From Odontocerum albicorne (lineage: Eukaryota; Arthropoda; Insecta; Trichoptera; Odontoceridae), in contig OX463846.1 in NCBI GenBank assembly GCA_949825065.1, positions 7,831,366-7,895,365 on the forward strand: a stretch of 64,000 nt of DNA, written 5' to 3'. Positions 43,546-55,835 of the stretch are shown here, piece after piece. Numbering within the stretch: the stretch's first letter is position 1; the number at the start of each line of letters is the position of its first letter. The notes below the pieces were generated by a model. That model was not told the origin of the DNA and searched no databases. It saw nothing but the letters and a program-made list of their open reading frames with translations. A program made the position numbers and the translations under genes.

Positions 43546-43905
43546 AAAGAAACCCCTCTTCTTGCTCGTTTAACCTCAGATATCTGCGTGATCACCAGGT
43601 TTCATAAAATCAGACTGGCATTATTATTTCTGGCAACATTCCCAAAGTACGCTACGATTCTATAATTGCATTTTATTGAAAGTGTTTTGGTAATTTCCAA
43701 TTCATGATGCGCCTTGCAGTCCATGAGAGATAAAGCATCCGCCTGCAACACCATATCTCGAAGGCTTTCATGTTTCTTTTCTTATTTCTCTTCGTCCATG
43801 TTTCTTATCCTTACACTGCTTTGAATATTAATAAATAAAGAAGAAATAAAAAAAAACAAATATTTGGACAAAAATAAAAGCTTAGAGTAATATATATTAC
43901 ATATA
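43546..43905. other. No feature recognised
   Basis: AT-rich flank. Confidence 0.3.
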
Positions 43906-44290
43906 AAGCCTTAACTTTTTATTTAACACTTTTATTGCAAATATATAATCTGGCGGGAATATTTCCAGGCGAAAATCTCTTCCAGCAAACTAGACAAAAG
44001 TAAATGAAGCAAGTTACATGGTTGCATAAATCATTCAGATGACTATCTATCCCCACGAAATCCATAAACACATACCTGCGCATATGCCCACGAACCTCAC
44101 AAAGAAAGGCAATCACCTGAAAATTCCTTTTCATATAAAGTGAGATATCATTAATCAAAAGAAAAGAAAGGGATGGTGGAGAGGAAAGGAAAAGAAAAAT
44201 CGGGAATGAAACACGTTATTTTACTGATTAGAAATCAAGAGTTTTACAGTCGCTTCTTAAAGCATGCCAAGGATGGAGCGAATTTTATAT
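43906..44290 (-). mobile_element. LINE-B 3' UTR
   Basis: Collinear with 63610-64000 through the whole 3' UTR and into the IRxxxSLxxFKxxLK coding end (44220-44290). A 79-codon minus frame here resembles the one at 63622, but it covers the UTR and shared tail and is probably not translated. Confidence 0.8.
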
Positions 44291-45424
44291 TTACACTTAA
44301 TAACGTGAGCAATTAACTAGACCAATAGGAATGAACGTCTGTTACCATGTAATAAAGTACTTTATTTTGATCTAAAACTGACGATTATTTTGTGTCAACC
44401 GAGCGGGTGTCAATAAAGTTTTGTTAGAAATTCAAAACATGTTGATTTCTTTACTGTGTTTCCCAATAGAAATAATTTCTCAATTGAAGCCGATATTTCT
44501 CGATAAATAAATGTTTTGTGCCCTCAAGCTAGCCTTTAAATTCTATACATCCTTAATTAAATTACTCTAAACGAAATAAGTGGTATATTTTTATTGCCAA
44601 TAGAAAAAATACAAATCTAGCGTTTATGTCGAATCTAATTTAATGTTAATTTTTACACATTTTTTTGTTAAAGGAGTTTTTAATTTACAGGAGGATTTCG
44701 GATAAAGACGCTTACTGAGATAAATCAATTTGCTTGTTGCACGACGATGGTACTGTAGAATGGAAACTTAATACGCTTTACGACCATCCTTCACTTTGGA
44801 GAAGAGCATGAGTAATGCATCATCCGTCAGGCTTCTAATTAGAGACAACCTGACCCAACCGATCATAGCCAGATCGATAATTCCCAAATGTAACAAGCTA
44901 ATACATCCCTGTCACAGGTGCTCGCATATCCTTACAGCTATATGCTTTGACATAAAGCCACTTCACAGTTAATGTTGCGCTGAGTTTCTCAAGAGGCTTT
45001 GTGAAATCTTCACTAGAGATAAGTGTGGAATGGAAATATTTGATCCAAGTAGAACTACATATATCTGATTCAGTTAAAAGATTACTAGATTAGAGCTATA
45101 ACTCTAAGACAATGTTGTTTCACGAATAACCTCTCTCCGTTACCTTTGTGTATCAATCAAGTACAAAAGTTTCCATTCCAAACAAGCTAGAAGACGAGAG
45201 TTATAGTTGAAATTTCATACATCTACGTATAGAAGACGTGCTGTATAGTATGTCAAATAGAACCTATAGAAGACGTGCTGTATGTTTTATTCTGAAATGT
45301 CAAAATGTATAAAGACGCAGTTTCGTTGAAAAGAAGATGAAATGTCAGGAAGAAATTAAACGACGTTCAGACGCTGACGGATTTATATACGATCATTGCT
45401 GTTTAGTTAATGACATAAGGAATC
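44291..45424. other. No feature recognised
   Basis: Less AT-rich at 44740-45020, with no frame or motif. TATAGAAGACGTGCTGTAT is duplicated at 45229 and 45268. Confidence 0.35.
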
Positions 45425-45600
45425 AGGACATTAAGAAAGAATGCGGACTGAAATAAATGCAGTGCTTACGATTAAGAAAGGAACAATGAGATGGTTCAGC
45501 CACGTAGGAATTATGAGTGATTTTATGAAAGATTCTTAATTTAAATCTATAAAAGTAGTATTCAAGGTACGAAAAATTTTGGAAAATCTGAAAAACTAAA
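45425..45600 (+). pseudogene. Possible LINE C-terminal remnant
   Basis: TIKKGTMRWFSHVGIMSD resembles the RWFGHVERMSD block; the rest is too decayed to read. Confidence 0.45.
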
Positions 45601-45892
45601 AAGTAACATTGAATTAAATTGAGATATTTTATATCTACCTACCTTAAAATGAGCATGGCGTGATGGTTATAATAATGTTGAATTTTGATAAGCTAAAAGA
45701 TTTCGGATAAATGTAATCAACATTGTATTCTGCATATATTTTAAATTTTCATTAAAAACATGTCGCGTTTATTTTACATTAACGTGCTAGGATCATTTTT
45801 AAAGCTAAAGTATTCCTCTCTCGCTCTCTTGTATTCAAAATTCAATTCTCGTAGTCTTTCTTTGGCGACAGCCGTCGTATGGGTTTTGGCCT

Positions 45893-46085
45893 ATTTATAC
45901 TATGATATTACACTTTCGTTGTATACAGTGCAGCCTGGTGAGTTTAATACAATGTAGCAATCTCTATCAATTAACCGCAAAGGTTAACAAGCCTTAAGTG
46001 AAAACCCAAGAATCACTCTTTTTAAAATCTTGGTACTAACGGAAATTAAAGTCACAACCCCAAGTAAGAAGAAAGGCGTCTTGTA
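45893..46085 (-). mobile_element. SINE-A, full-length, worn
   Basis: Complete tail (ATTACACTTTCGTTGTATAC), GCCTTAAGTGAAAACCCAAG and a head region with CAAGACGCCTTTCTTC. The B box is damaged. Confidence 0.75.
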
Positions 46086-46904
46086 AAACAGCTTGTTTTC
46101 ATAAATAAACAAAAAAACATGATAGATCTTCCGGTATATGAAACAAACATATATATCTTTTGGAAGAACGTTTAGTTCTTTAAAAAAATAAATAAATCCA
46201 AAACAGTGCAGAATTTCTGAAAATGTCAATTTCTGAAAATGTTATTATATTAGAGGAAATCTATTCCATGCCATGGGAAAAGACCTATAAAAAAATCCCA
46301 CCCTATTAGTTCTATACAATATATAATATTATTCTTTTGTCAACATAACGAACCGAAATTTCAATACAGTCACAAAATTAAGCTGGAAATAAGGGGGAAC
46401 CGATGGCGTGGCGGTCGTACTTTTTCAATTGTCAACTTTGTGTCCCTTCTCGGCTTTTTTTCTGTTTCGTCTCACTTAAATAATCTTCCACGTTTTTTCA
46501 GTCTCTTGTCTTATTTATTTTTCACCGCTTAATGACTTAAGAATGTAATTCTCTGCTGTTTTTATCAGAAACTCTTGAATAATTCGCGTTTATTCGTTGT
46601 TTTAAAATTTTCCTTTTAGAATTATATATTCAGAGCAGATAATATTATTGTGATATTAAGAACTCAATTTATTATTTAATTTTTTATCACTTTAATGTTC
46701 AAACATTGAACGAATTTATCACTTAAAGGTATTTTTTTACAATCAACCAACTTTTTTTCATATGTATTGGCATTCATGACCATTTATTTAACATGGTGTA
46801 TAAAATATTAGAAAATCTGACATACCTCCAAAAAATAAAAGCTTCATGGAAATAGGAATAAGGATGAGAATTGCATGAGAGTAAAGGATGAATAATATTT
46901 TGAG
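46086..46904. other. No feature recognised
   Basis: AT-rich DNA. Confidence 0.35.
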
Positions 46905-47045
46905 ATAAATAATGGTTCTATAGTTTATTCTTAAAAATCGATAGGGATGTAGCATATCTGATTAAACCAGGAAGATCGTTCCAAAGTCGGGCCCAGTGTA
47001 CAGCAAAAGTTGATGTAAAGAATGAAGTGTGATGATAGATATATT
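46905..47045 (-). pseudogene. LINE-B-like C-terminal fragment
   Basis: The minus strand reads TSTFAVHWARLWNDLPGLIR and SLSIFKNKL, the same terminal signature as LINE-B but a distinct copy or subfamily. Confidence 0.75.
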
Positions 47046-47279
47046 GGTTTTGCCGTTACCAAATCAGAGAAAAAGTTAATGTTTAGAAAAAAAATTGATT
47101 TTTTCACACAGATACTTAGTGGAGCATGAATTGTTCAACGCTTCAAAGAAGTTTGACGATATTTGAGTGTTCGATATTTTTTCTAGATTTAAAATAAACC
47201 GAATCCAAACATTTTAGACCCTCTTCCGTTTATCGTACAACTCTTCATTAATATCAGAATAACAAACATTCACATAGTT

Positions 47280-47975
47280 AAATAAGGGCAAAATGAGACT
47301 AGCAAGATTCTACTTTGGTCTTAAGATGTCTTAAGGCTAGCAAGATTCTACTTTGGATAGGGAGAGGAAAATGAGACTTAAGGCTAGCAAGATTCTACGT
47401 TGGGTAGGGGAAGAAAATGAGACTTAAGGGTAGCAAGATTCTACTTTCGATAGGGGAGGAAAATGAAACTTAAGGCTATCAAGATTCTACTTTGGATAGG
47501 GGAGGAAAATGAGACTTAAGGCTATTAAGATTCTACTTTGGATAGGGGAGAAAAATGAGACTTAAGGCTAGCAAGATGCTACTTTGGGTAGGGGAGAAAA
47601 ATGAGACTTAAGGCTAGCAAGATTCTACTTTGGATAGGGAGAGGACAATGAGAATTAAGGCTAGCAAGATTCTACTTTGGATAGGGGGAGGAAAATGAGA
47701 CTTAAGGCTAGCAAGATTCTACTTTGGATAGGGGAAGAAAATAAGACTTCAGGCTAGCAAGATTCTACTTTGGATAGGGGAAGAAAATGAGACTTAAGGC
47801 TAGCAAGATTCTAATTTGGATAGGGAGAGGAAAATGAGACTTAAGGCTAGCATGATTCTACTTTGGATAGGGGTAGGAAAATGAGAATTAAGACTAGCAA
47901 GATTATACTTTGGATAGGGGGAGGACAATGAGACTTAAGGCTAGCAAGGTTCTACTTTGAATAAGAGGAGGAAAA
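47280..47975 (+). repeat. 46-bp tandem repeat (about 15 units)
   Basis: AAGGCTAGCAAGATTCTACT, TTGGATAGGGGAGGAAAATG and AGACTT recur with one- to two-base length changes in the G-run. Confidence 0.95.
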
Positions 47976-48361
47976 TAATTACATCATATGTATAAGTACA
48001 TTAAAATTTTCATTCTTAAATGACTATTAAGGTGAACATATTCAATTTTGGTTATGAAGGGATTTGGAGTTAACGATTTTGGTTATGAAGGGATTTGGAA
48101 TTAACAATCTTAATTGCATGAGATCTGATTAGCATAGAGGTACTTAAACCTTATTTGTTTATTTTAAGGTACATTTTATAAGGAATTAATTCGTATTGTG
48201 TTTTAAAGATGCCTTTCATTGTGAAAGGACCCAAGTAAACTCAAAGTTAAATATTGAATCACCCTTAAAAACCCCAAACTCTATATATAATTTGATGTTT
48301 TACCTTAAAATATATTCACATATATTATGTAAAGTAATTGTAAAGAAAGATTAAGATTATT
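47976..48361. other. No feature recognised
   Basis: GATTTTGGTTATGAAGGGAT-like phrase duplicated at 48044 and 48075. Otherwise AT-rich. Confidence 0.3.
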
Positions 48362-48562
48362 GCCCTTTCGTTGTATACACTACAACCTGGCGGGCTAACT
48401 TTCATGTGGCAATCTCTTTAAACCAACCGGAAAGATGCTAGAGAGGCCATAAGTGAAAACCAGACTGGAATCTTTTTAAAAAAAACTGAGATGTGGTGAG
48501 ATTTGAACCCGCAATCTCCGAGTTGGAAGACAGGCGTCTTATCAACTAGACCTCAAAGGCGA
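48362..48562 (-). mobile_element. SINE-A, full-length
   Basis: On the minus strand, GCCTTTGAGGTCTAGTTGAT (head with A box), GCGGGTTCAAATCT (B box), GATTCCAGTCTGGTTTTCAC and the complete tail. The stem-loop arm GGCAA is lost. Confidence 0.9.
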
Positions 48563-48714
48563 AGGTTGTGTTGGATGAATTTTATTGCAGTGTTAACAGG
48601 TTAACTTTTAAAATGATTTATTCTAATCTTATAAGTAAATTACTGAGAGAACTTATCGTTTCAAAATAGGTTTTTCTATTAATTGCTATCCTATCCTTTA
48701 AATCGTTGTATTGT

Positions 48715-48912
48715 ATTGTATTGGATTACTATCCAGTATATTCTGACGGGCGTATTGCTATGTATTGATCTCTTTCAAACAACCAGAACGATTTTATAGA
48801 GGCTTTTAGTGAAAACCAGACAGGTTTTTTTTTAAATCTGGGTTCCAGAGGGATTTGAACCCGCGATCTCAGGATTGGGAGACAGGCGTCTTGCTAACTA
48901 GGCTACAAAATC
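48715..48912 (-). mobile_element. SINE-A, full-length
   Basis: On the minus strand, GTAGCCTAGTTAGCAAGACG, CGCGGGTTCAAATCCC (B box), CTGGTTTTCACTAAAAGCC and a tail with a mutated stem-loop. Confidence 0.88.
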
Positions 48913-48974
48913 GTTTTATGAATTGAAAATCTTCAGCACCAATACAATATTAAATTGACTTTGTTATAAAAGAA

Positions 48975-49215
48975 ACACTTTCATTTATTCGTATGGTACT
49001 CCTAAAGATATTTAAATTGGCGGTGAGAACCCCCGTAATCGAGTCTTCGGATTAAGAATCACTGAACTGGGCACGAATTCAAAATTGTAATACAACATAA
49101 GCAGGCAGTAACACTCGCTCGTTAAGCAAGTGCGAGTATTACGAGACATTGGGAACATCGAGAATCGAACTCGAAACACTTGGGTAGAAGTCAAAAACCT
49201 TCACAACTAGACCCT
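48975..49215 (-). mobile_element. SINE-C, copy 1
   Basis: A second tRNA-derived family: GAGTTCGATTCTCGATGTTC (B box) at the right side, and a 3' end with ACCATACGAATAAATGA (reversed) at the left. Shared with 56870. The internal inverted repeat GTAACACTCGC / GCGAGTATTAC lies at 49108-49142. Confidence 0.75.
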
Positions 49216-49379
49216 GGGCGTAATCCTTGCACCATTAATTATTTAGCGTGGTTGTTTAATTTGATACGTCGTGATGATCTTGATTTGTTTGTATTTAAAA
49301 TAAAATACAAAATTCAGGAATGCGATAAAAGTGAGAGTGAATAATCGATAAATAGTAAACAGCGATGAATGGTCAAGTG

Positions 49380-49734
49380 AATAATAACAAGTCAAATGAT
49401 TAACAATAATTGCTCTTTATTCAACGATAAGTAGGTATATATAGAACTTCAGAACGGGACGCGTGAATGCGTCCGCCGTATATCCCCATGTCACTCCTGT
49501 GCATGACAAGGCGTTTGCAGACGTTGCCAATGATATAGTGGGTAGGATATTTATTGTCGAGACGGCGAGACAACGCGATGTGTTCTCTTTCTACCTTGGA
49601 ATGCGGTGTAAATATTATTCGCGTGTACACAGTGTTGACGTTTCTGGTATGTGACAATTGTAGATATCCAGAGGTTGATTCATCGGTCGTTAACCCTGCA
49701 TGTTAACAATATTTAGGGACGTGGGTACCCTACA
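49380..49734 (-). mobile_element. Candidate solo LTR
   Basis: On the minus strand, TGTAGGGTACCCACGTCC at 49734 looks like an LTR start. It is followed by GC-richer sequence, TATATATA at about 49441 and AATAAAGAGCAATTATTG near 49400, as in LTR U3/TATA/polyadenylation order. No internal gag-pol is next to it, and target duplications are not clear. Superfamily unknown. Confidence 0.45.
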
Positions 49735-50805
49735 ATTATATCAGAATAATTCATTATCTTGAATCAATCTTATCCGTATAAATAATTTTTAAGACTTCTT
49801 ACAGTTAAATATTTTTAGTTGTGTGTTTAATGAAAGATAGAATCAAATTATGTCTTTTCATTTGAAATTCCCTTCTTTGGAAAAAAAAACATTATTGATC
49901 AATTTTCTGACATTACACGATCCTGAAAATGTCAAAACACTGAAAGAATAATTCACGGCATCCCAATATTGAAAAAATTCAAATGAAGTGATGATTTCGT
50001 TTTTTTTTATTACATTTGCTCGTAACTTTTCGACTCGCTGTTCCCGCTCTCGTTTCTTTTTTTCCACGGAACATATTTAAGGAGAAATTCAATTAACTCA
50101 GAAAGTCTAGTATTTCGAGCGAAATATCAAAACATTTTTGCCTTGTTGGGCGGCCCAGAATGGTCATCATAACAGTTATATTCTGACATCTCTTTCATCC
50201 CCTTCCCGCTGAGGATTTCTGCCCCCGAATACGGCTTTTATGTACCCCAATTTAGGGGTAGTCGGCTCTTGATAAGTCCCCATACAACCTCGGCGGCTCA
50301 GTCGTTTCAACCGCAGGACGCAGTTTTTTTTAACGAGATGTCAAGATTTGCAATGATTGTTTGTTCTGATTTATTTTGTCAAAGTTAATTGATATAATAA
50401 CTAATTTGTGAACTTTATACAGGAAAGGATCATGCTTTTTAGTTAAGAAATATTATGAGATAAAATAGATTCTTCTTCAGCAGGACACACTTTTGCCACA
50501 AGGAACATGAGTATTCATGACAAACAGCTATTTCAATTAAACATTAATTTCAAATATAACGCAATTCAGGAGATTTTACACATACACGGTTAAATTTGCG
50601 TCAACGTCTCACCGCTCACATCGACTCGCACTATCATTGACGTACTACAAAATACGAATAAAAAAACGTTACATGACAATGATACAGCGTGCTTTTCCTG
50701 GTTTTTCGCTATCCTAATTCCAATCATCCTTTTCTCCTCAGGACCATCGACGGCCTAGTTCAATTGGTTTTGTTTTAAACTTTTTATTTTATTATATTGG
50801 TGTTA
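49735..50805. other. No feature recognised
   Basis: 50210-50330 is less AT-rich (GGCGGCTCAGTCG could be an A-box trace), but nothing firm can be assigned. Confidence 0.3.
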
Positions 50806-50868
50806 CACCACATTTTAAATGTATCTATTCAGTGAGAGACGTAAAATAGATGCATTTGAAATGTGGTG
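50806..50868. repeat. 24-bp inverted repeat
   Basis: CACCACATTTTAAATGTATC (50806) pairs with GATGCATTTGAAATGTGGTG (ending 50868) around 15 nt. The right arm is LINE coding sequence (EMWC region), so the left arm may be an inverted copy of it. Confidence 0.75.
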
Positions 50869-51215
50869 CTGAAGAATGATGTAACGAATTCCATAGAGGG
50901 TAAGGCGAACTGACGCCTTCATTCTAAAAAAAAACAGAATCACCAATAAATTGTAGACAATATGCCTTCGACGAGTCCTTCGATTATTTGAGCACATTGG
51001 TCGTGACCAAGGAGGCGGTGTGGAGGAGTTTGTGGTTACTGGAGGCGTAGAAGGACAACGCACAAGAGGAAGAATCCCAATGCGTTGGACTTACCAAGCG
51101 ATAGATGCTACTGGACTACTCTTCGCAACTACCGTTCGAGCCGCGAAGTACTGGGATGAATGGAGAGGAGTCGTCAGATACTATCATGGGGCTCACGATG
51201 CTCAGTCATGAGCTA
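50850..51215 (+). pseudogene. LINE C-terminus
   Basis: Reads EMWC*RMM*RIP, then from about 50925 an open stretch: ICLRRVLRLFEHIGRDQ, GGVEGQRTRGRIPMRWTYQA, WDEWRGVVRY and a stop near 51211. It matches the post-RT region of LINEs (GHIxR, GRxPxRWxD). Stops only at the 5' side. Confidence 0.85.
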
Positions 51216-51499
51216 CTCGACAGGAGAGATGGTGTTGCAGAGTTTTTTTTTCCTCAACGTCAATAATATCAATTCCCCCCTTTCACTCAAGTATTTTCCA
51301 CTTGTCAATTAGCCCGCCATATTGTAAATTGATCAATTAACTTTTTAATAAATTAAATAAAAATGTATTGACATTACGCCAACATGGAGGCAATTCGAAA
51401 CATACATGTGGACTTCACAAATTAAGCACAGTTGTCGAAATCAACGAATATTGAGTAAAAAACTAAATATGCATACCATGCTATGTCCCTTTTGGGTAA

Positions 51500-51720
51500 C
51501 ACATGGAAACTAAACAAGCGATGTCTTCTATATTTATACATCTCATCGTGCATGATCTTTTTTCACATACTTCACACAATTTCTCAAATTCTTTCCTTTC
51601 ATTTTTTCCTCGATCTCTATTCATCTCAGACATATATATTTGTTTAGTTTTTTTTTTCTTTCTCCGTCAACTTCAAACATTTTTATTGATATTTTAGATC
51701 AATCGCTCTTTTACTCTCAA
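51500..51720 (-). pseudogene. Possible LINE C-terminal remnant
   Basis: Minus-strand traces IYMSEMNRDRGKNER and SCTMRCIN parallel the fragment at 40474. Weak and T-rich. Confidence 0.4.
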
Positions 51721-51769
51721 TACGCAAAAAAGCATCTCAATATTCCTTAAGTAATTCAATGTTATATAG

Positions 51770-52090
51770 TGATGTTTTGTTCTAAATAGTGATGTGGTTG
51801 CAACTAATTATCAGTACAGCGTAAATGACGACTTAACAGATTGGGCAATCAATATGTGCATTGCATGGATTATCATGTGACTTGAAGAAGTAAAGTGAAG
51901 AAGTTTTTCTTACAAGGATGAATTGATTGAATTATGTAGGTTAACTTTATTATGTTGTTCGACCTTTAGTGCTTTTTTTCTGTTGTATATAATACTGTTT
52001 ATATTTACGTGTTAAATTGTATTTGTTGTTATTTTTATTAAAAAAGTTATTTGAACGTTGAAGTTAAATAAAAATAAAAAAATAATTAGG
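51770..52090 (+). repeat. Interspersed repeat H2, copy 2
   Basis: Matches 23940-24260 (GATTGGGCAATCAATATGTG, AGTAAAGTGAAGAAG, TGTTGTTCGACC). Ends with TTTGAACGTTGAAGTTAAAT and an A-rich tail. Confidence 0.65.
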
Positions 52091-52759
52091 CATGCCATCC
52101 TATAAATATTGGACCAGTAACAATTTAAAGGGAAGGAGGCACTATAAGGTGAGAAACTACTATAATAGTGAAAAACTACTGTAATCGTGAGAAAGTAATG
52201 TGAGAAACTACTGTAGTAGTAAGTATTTTAAGAGTTTAGGGCAAATCAATATATTATATACATGACTATAAATAAATGAAAAATGAAAAGTGGGAGTGCA
52301 ACTCAATGGAATTGAATGGAAATGTGGAACGGACGGGGAGCATTTATAATTGAGTCAAGATTATTTATGGGGCGTAGAGGACACTCAAACAAAATCTGGT
52401 TGACTAAAGACAGATATAAAAAATCCAGTTGGTCAACCTCGCAGATCAACGGAATTGGAGCAAATAAAATAAGCAATTTGGGAAAATGGAACATGTCATT
52501 TTATATGATTATTGGAACGTATGTCTATAAATCTTAGTGATTTAGTCGGACCTGTCTTCGAATACGGGGGCTGCATATCCTACTATACTTGTTTTTTTTT
52601 TTTTTATTGTATACGACTGATTATATTTATATGTTAAGTATTTTAATCTATTGAAATGTAAAGGTCATTTGACTATTGAACTAAAATAAAATATACGATA
52701 TTCTTTCTTATATTTGTCACCTTACCCTCGGACTTCTTCGACAATACCTTAATTGGGCA
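52091..52759. other. Unassigned; LINE-H-type tail at right
   Basis: A 73-codon frame at 52316-52537 has no known motif. 52600-52695 carries CATTTGACTATTGAACTAAA, the same tail type as LINE-H at 24640. GAGAAACTACTGTAA-like phrases repeat at 52150-52215. Confidence 0.45.
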
Positions 52760-53344
52760 TTATACTTCAGAAATTGTAGCACGGGTCCTGTGATAGTTCA
52801 CAAATTTGCCCGAATACAACCTCGTAACGACGTTCAGTAATTTTCATTATTTTATCAACTTTAATGTAAGCCTCGATTCTAATAAATAGCAAGTTATTTA
52901 GATAAATACATTACATAAAACTAACAATAATGACAAATTAATACATATTGTTACAAATTAGCAAAAATGTGGCAGTTTGTTAAAATCAAATAATATTTGG
53001 TGACGTTTTTAAAAAGTCACTACGTAAGTCTACATTGGCTAGGGATGGGGTATACGATATTTGGATTTTTTATTTTTTTATACCTAAAATTAAATATTCA
53101 TAATTAGTATTAATTCATAGTGGATCTTAGCCTATTTAAAGATAGATACAAATCATACAATACATTAGAAAGTCAGTATAATGAAAATTAGGAATTAAAA
53201 CGTCAGTTTCGAGAAAAACAATTTTTCGATTTACTCGTATAAAAAAACTAATCGATTTGTAAAGAAAAACGGTTTTATCCCATCCCTTTGAGACATGACG
53301 TTTAAAACGTCGCAGGACTCATCCTACATTTTCTGAAGTATAGT
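52760..53344. mobile_element. TIR MITE family P, long copy
   Basis: The left end is TATACTTCAGAAATTGTAGC, and the right end reversed is TATACTTCAGAAAATGTAGG. 52765-52915 matches the 58525 element in reverse orientation, while 52930-53300 is extra interior. Either the short copy lost this or the long copy gained it. Confidence 0.7.
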
Positions 53345-55139
53345 CATATTATTTGATCTATGAATCCAAAATAAGGATTGAAAATCTGCTCTATTTTTGA
53401 ATAACCCCGCCTACTACTAACCCTAACATAGGCGGGTCCATTCATTTTTATGAAGTGGACGCGGCTTGCTCCTATGGGCAACGCACGCCATAAAGAAGGC
53501 CAAATATGACCAGCAAATTTGACGTCTTTAATAGAAAAATCGTGTTCTTTATAACGTGTTTTTATTTGTAAATTGTATTTTTCTTCAAAGTGGCTTGTAG
53601 TGTTTTACTTTAAAATATTTTCATCTCTCTCAAAAATAAATATGAAATATTTCAATGACCCACGAACACGGTTTCTAGTACAGTTGGCGTATAGAATTTT
53701 AAAAACTTGTCTCGTAAAACTTTATTATTTTTTTAAACTATTTGAATATACGCTTATTGCAAAAGTTTAACTTTTTATATTTCCTAGAAATTCTATAATG
53801 TTGCAAATTAAATGGTTGGTATAAAAATCACCAAAGAATATATGGGTCGATCTAGTTAATGGTATACTCGTTTAACGATTTTTATCAAAATGTCTATTTT
53901 ATTTTTATATACTCGTATACGAGTATATTGTATTTTAGCTATGTAACATTAATGATGTTCTATTTTTTTTAAGTGAAACTTGTATAGGCGCGGTGGGGCA
54001 AATTGACCTGAACGTCACGAAAAGTGAAACGGTGTATTATATTAGTATTTTATTATTATTAAATTATTATTTCTTATTATTAAACATTTTGTTTATTAAT
54101 AAATTATTATTAATTATTTTAATATTAATAATCATTTATTATTAATAATATAAAATATTATTTTAATATTTTTAATTATATTATATTACACTAGTTTAAA
54201 TTTTTTTACTTTTTGTCTGTAACAGAGATGAAATAAGCTGATTAATACTAAATCGATCCTGCTGATTACGAAAACCGCAGCGAAAAGTTTGTAACACGTA
54301 ACATTTTTGTGAAGCAGAAGGGGGAGTGTTTTAATAAAATTAGTATGTTTTTGCGCATTTCAAAAGTCGTAATTACAACAATGAAATTAAATAAATTCCT
54401 AAAACACTAAATTTAGACACAGAATACAATGTTACACAGGAAAATAAAAAATAATTACTATTAAAAAATAGAAAATACCAATTTTTTTGTTAAAAAATAG
54501 CCTTTTTATAAATTTGGTCGAATCGACAATTTTTTTAGAGATTGTATATTAAATTAAATGAAAACTCAAATTAGATAACTTAGGAGCCCCTACATTACAG
54601 TAAACAGCCATGTACAGATTACTAGCAACATTTTTTGTTAAAATATGAAATTCTTACAGCTATTTTTTCTTCTTGTGCTTTGTGTCACCTTCTCTAAAAA
54701 AATAAAAAAACTGTAGTCCCCCATCATAGTAAAATTCCACCTTCCTTGGTATCATTGTCCCATTCTGTAAATATCCTGATGGAATCTTTCCCCTTGTTTA
54801 TCACTTAGAGCTCCTAAGTTCTCTGGGAAAAAGTCTAGATGGGAATGCAGGAAGTGTATTTTCAGTACATTCTTAGCTTCTGGTAACTGCAAGAGTTCTT
54901 GTACAAGCTGTTCGTTATTGTCAGCTTTATTTTTACTTAGGAAACCACTAAAAACTCTTCCAAAGTCTTTCCAAGCTTCTAGTTCTCCAACACTTCATTT
55001 TTTTCGAACTTTTCATCTTTCAAAAATTTCAGTTTCAGTCAAAAACTAATTTCAAGTTTTTCTCTTAAAATTTACGTGATAGAACAATTTGAACGCGTCG
55101 TTGTATTGTATACGACTCCATTTTTATAAATGAAATACA
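53345..55139. other. No gene; AT-rich with a 22-nt perfect palindrome
   Basis: 53907-53928 is a perfect palindrome centred on CGTATACG. 54030-54190 is almost pure TTA/ATT simple sequence. A GGGGCAAATTGACC patch lies at 53997. No coding trace. Confidence 0.45.
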
Positions 55140-55835
55140 TTACACTTCTCAAATGTCACAAGACCCAGGCAAGTTCGCAACGCCATCTGTGTTTTATCCA
55201 AGAATTATAAAACCCTGCTCAATTTGAAAGACCCTTTATATAATATGCTGGATGAGTTTCATATTTATAAGTTGTATCCATTACATCTTTTGGATATGCG
55301 TCTAAGATATGTTCCTTCAGAAAGGATTATAACGTTAAGATGGCTCCAATAGTACACAATATTATGACAGCGCTTTTACCATTACTGGCCCTTTAGCGTG
55401 GGATGATATGCCTTTGAGTATTAAAGATAAAGGTGGCATATGCAGCCTTAAGAAGAACTTGAAAATAGCCCATTTTAGGAGGTCTTATCAAAATTTGTGA
55501 TTATAAATTAACATTTTACGCATACTCTACACCTAAAGCCGAATGTGCTACTATCACAAGTCAGAATTTAGTATTTACTTGATAAATTTTCAGCATTTTT
55601 TTAGTAAATATATTTTTCTAAACATACGCAAATGCGGAAAGTTTCTTATCTAAGGACCACAGCCACCCACCACCCTCCTACCCTTACACTCAACTTGTAT
55701 TTTTTTGTAATATTTTTAATGTGTCAATAATTCTGAGTTCGAGTCCCAAAATGGAAGCACCTTTAAGGAGTATCTAAGTTCTTAACGGCGCTATGTAAAT
55801 ATTCCTTTTAATATTAATAATAAAAATAAAAAATA
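55140..55835 (+). pseudogene. LINE 3' end with coding terminus and 3' UTR
   Basis: 55355-55500 reads DSAFTITGPLAWDDMPLSIK, SLKKNLKIAHFRRSYQ, stop: the C-terminal signature of LINE polyproteins. Upstream 55150-55350 is coding but frameshifted. The ~330-bp 3' UTR ends in (AAT)n/A-rich DNA at 55815-55840. Its first part is shared with 16150. Confidence 0.82.

Noticed and set aside
43919..44158. 79-codon minus-strand frame similar to one at 63622-63858
   Set aside because: The similarity is expected because both are the same LINE-B 3' UTR. The frames include the noncoding shared tail, and a true C-terminus with stop lies upstream.
48362..48912. tRNA genes suggested by B-box and anticodon-like sequences
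   Set aside because: The heads continue into a shared SINE body and tail at every copy. Stems are mismatched, so these are tRNA-derived SINEs and not tRNA genes.
53907..53928. Perfect 22-nt palindrome as a regulatory operator
   Set aside because: TACTCGTA-like words are common in this AT-rich window and no gene is near. Recorded under the surrounding stretch only.
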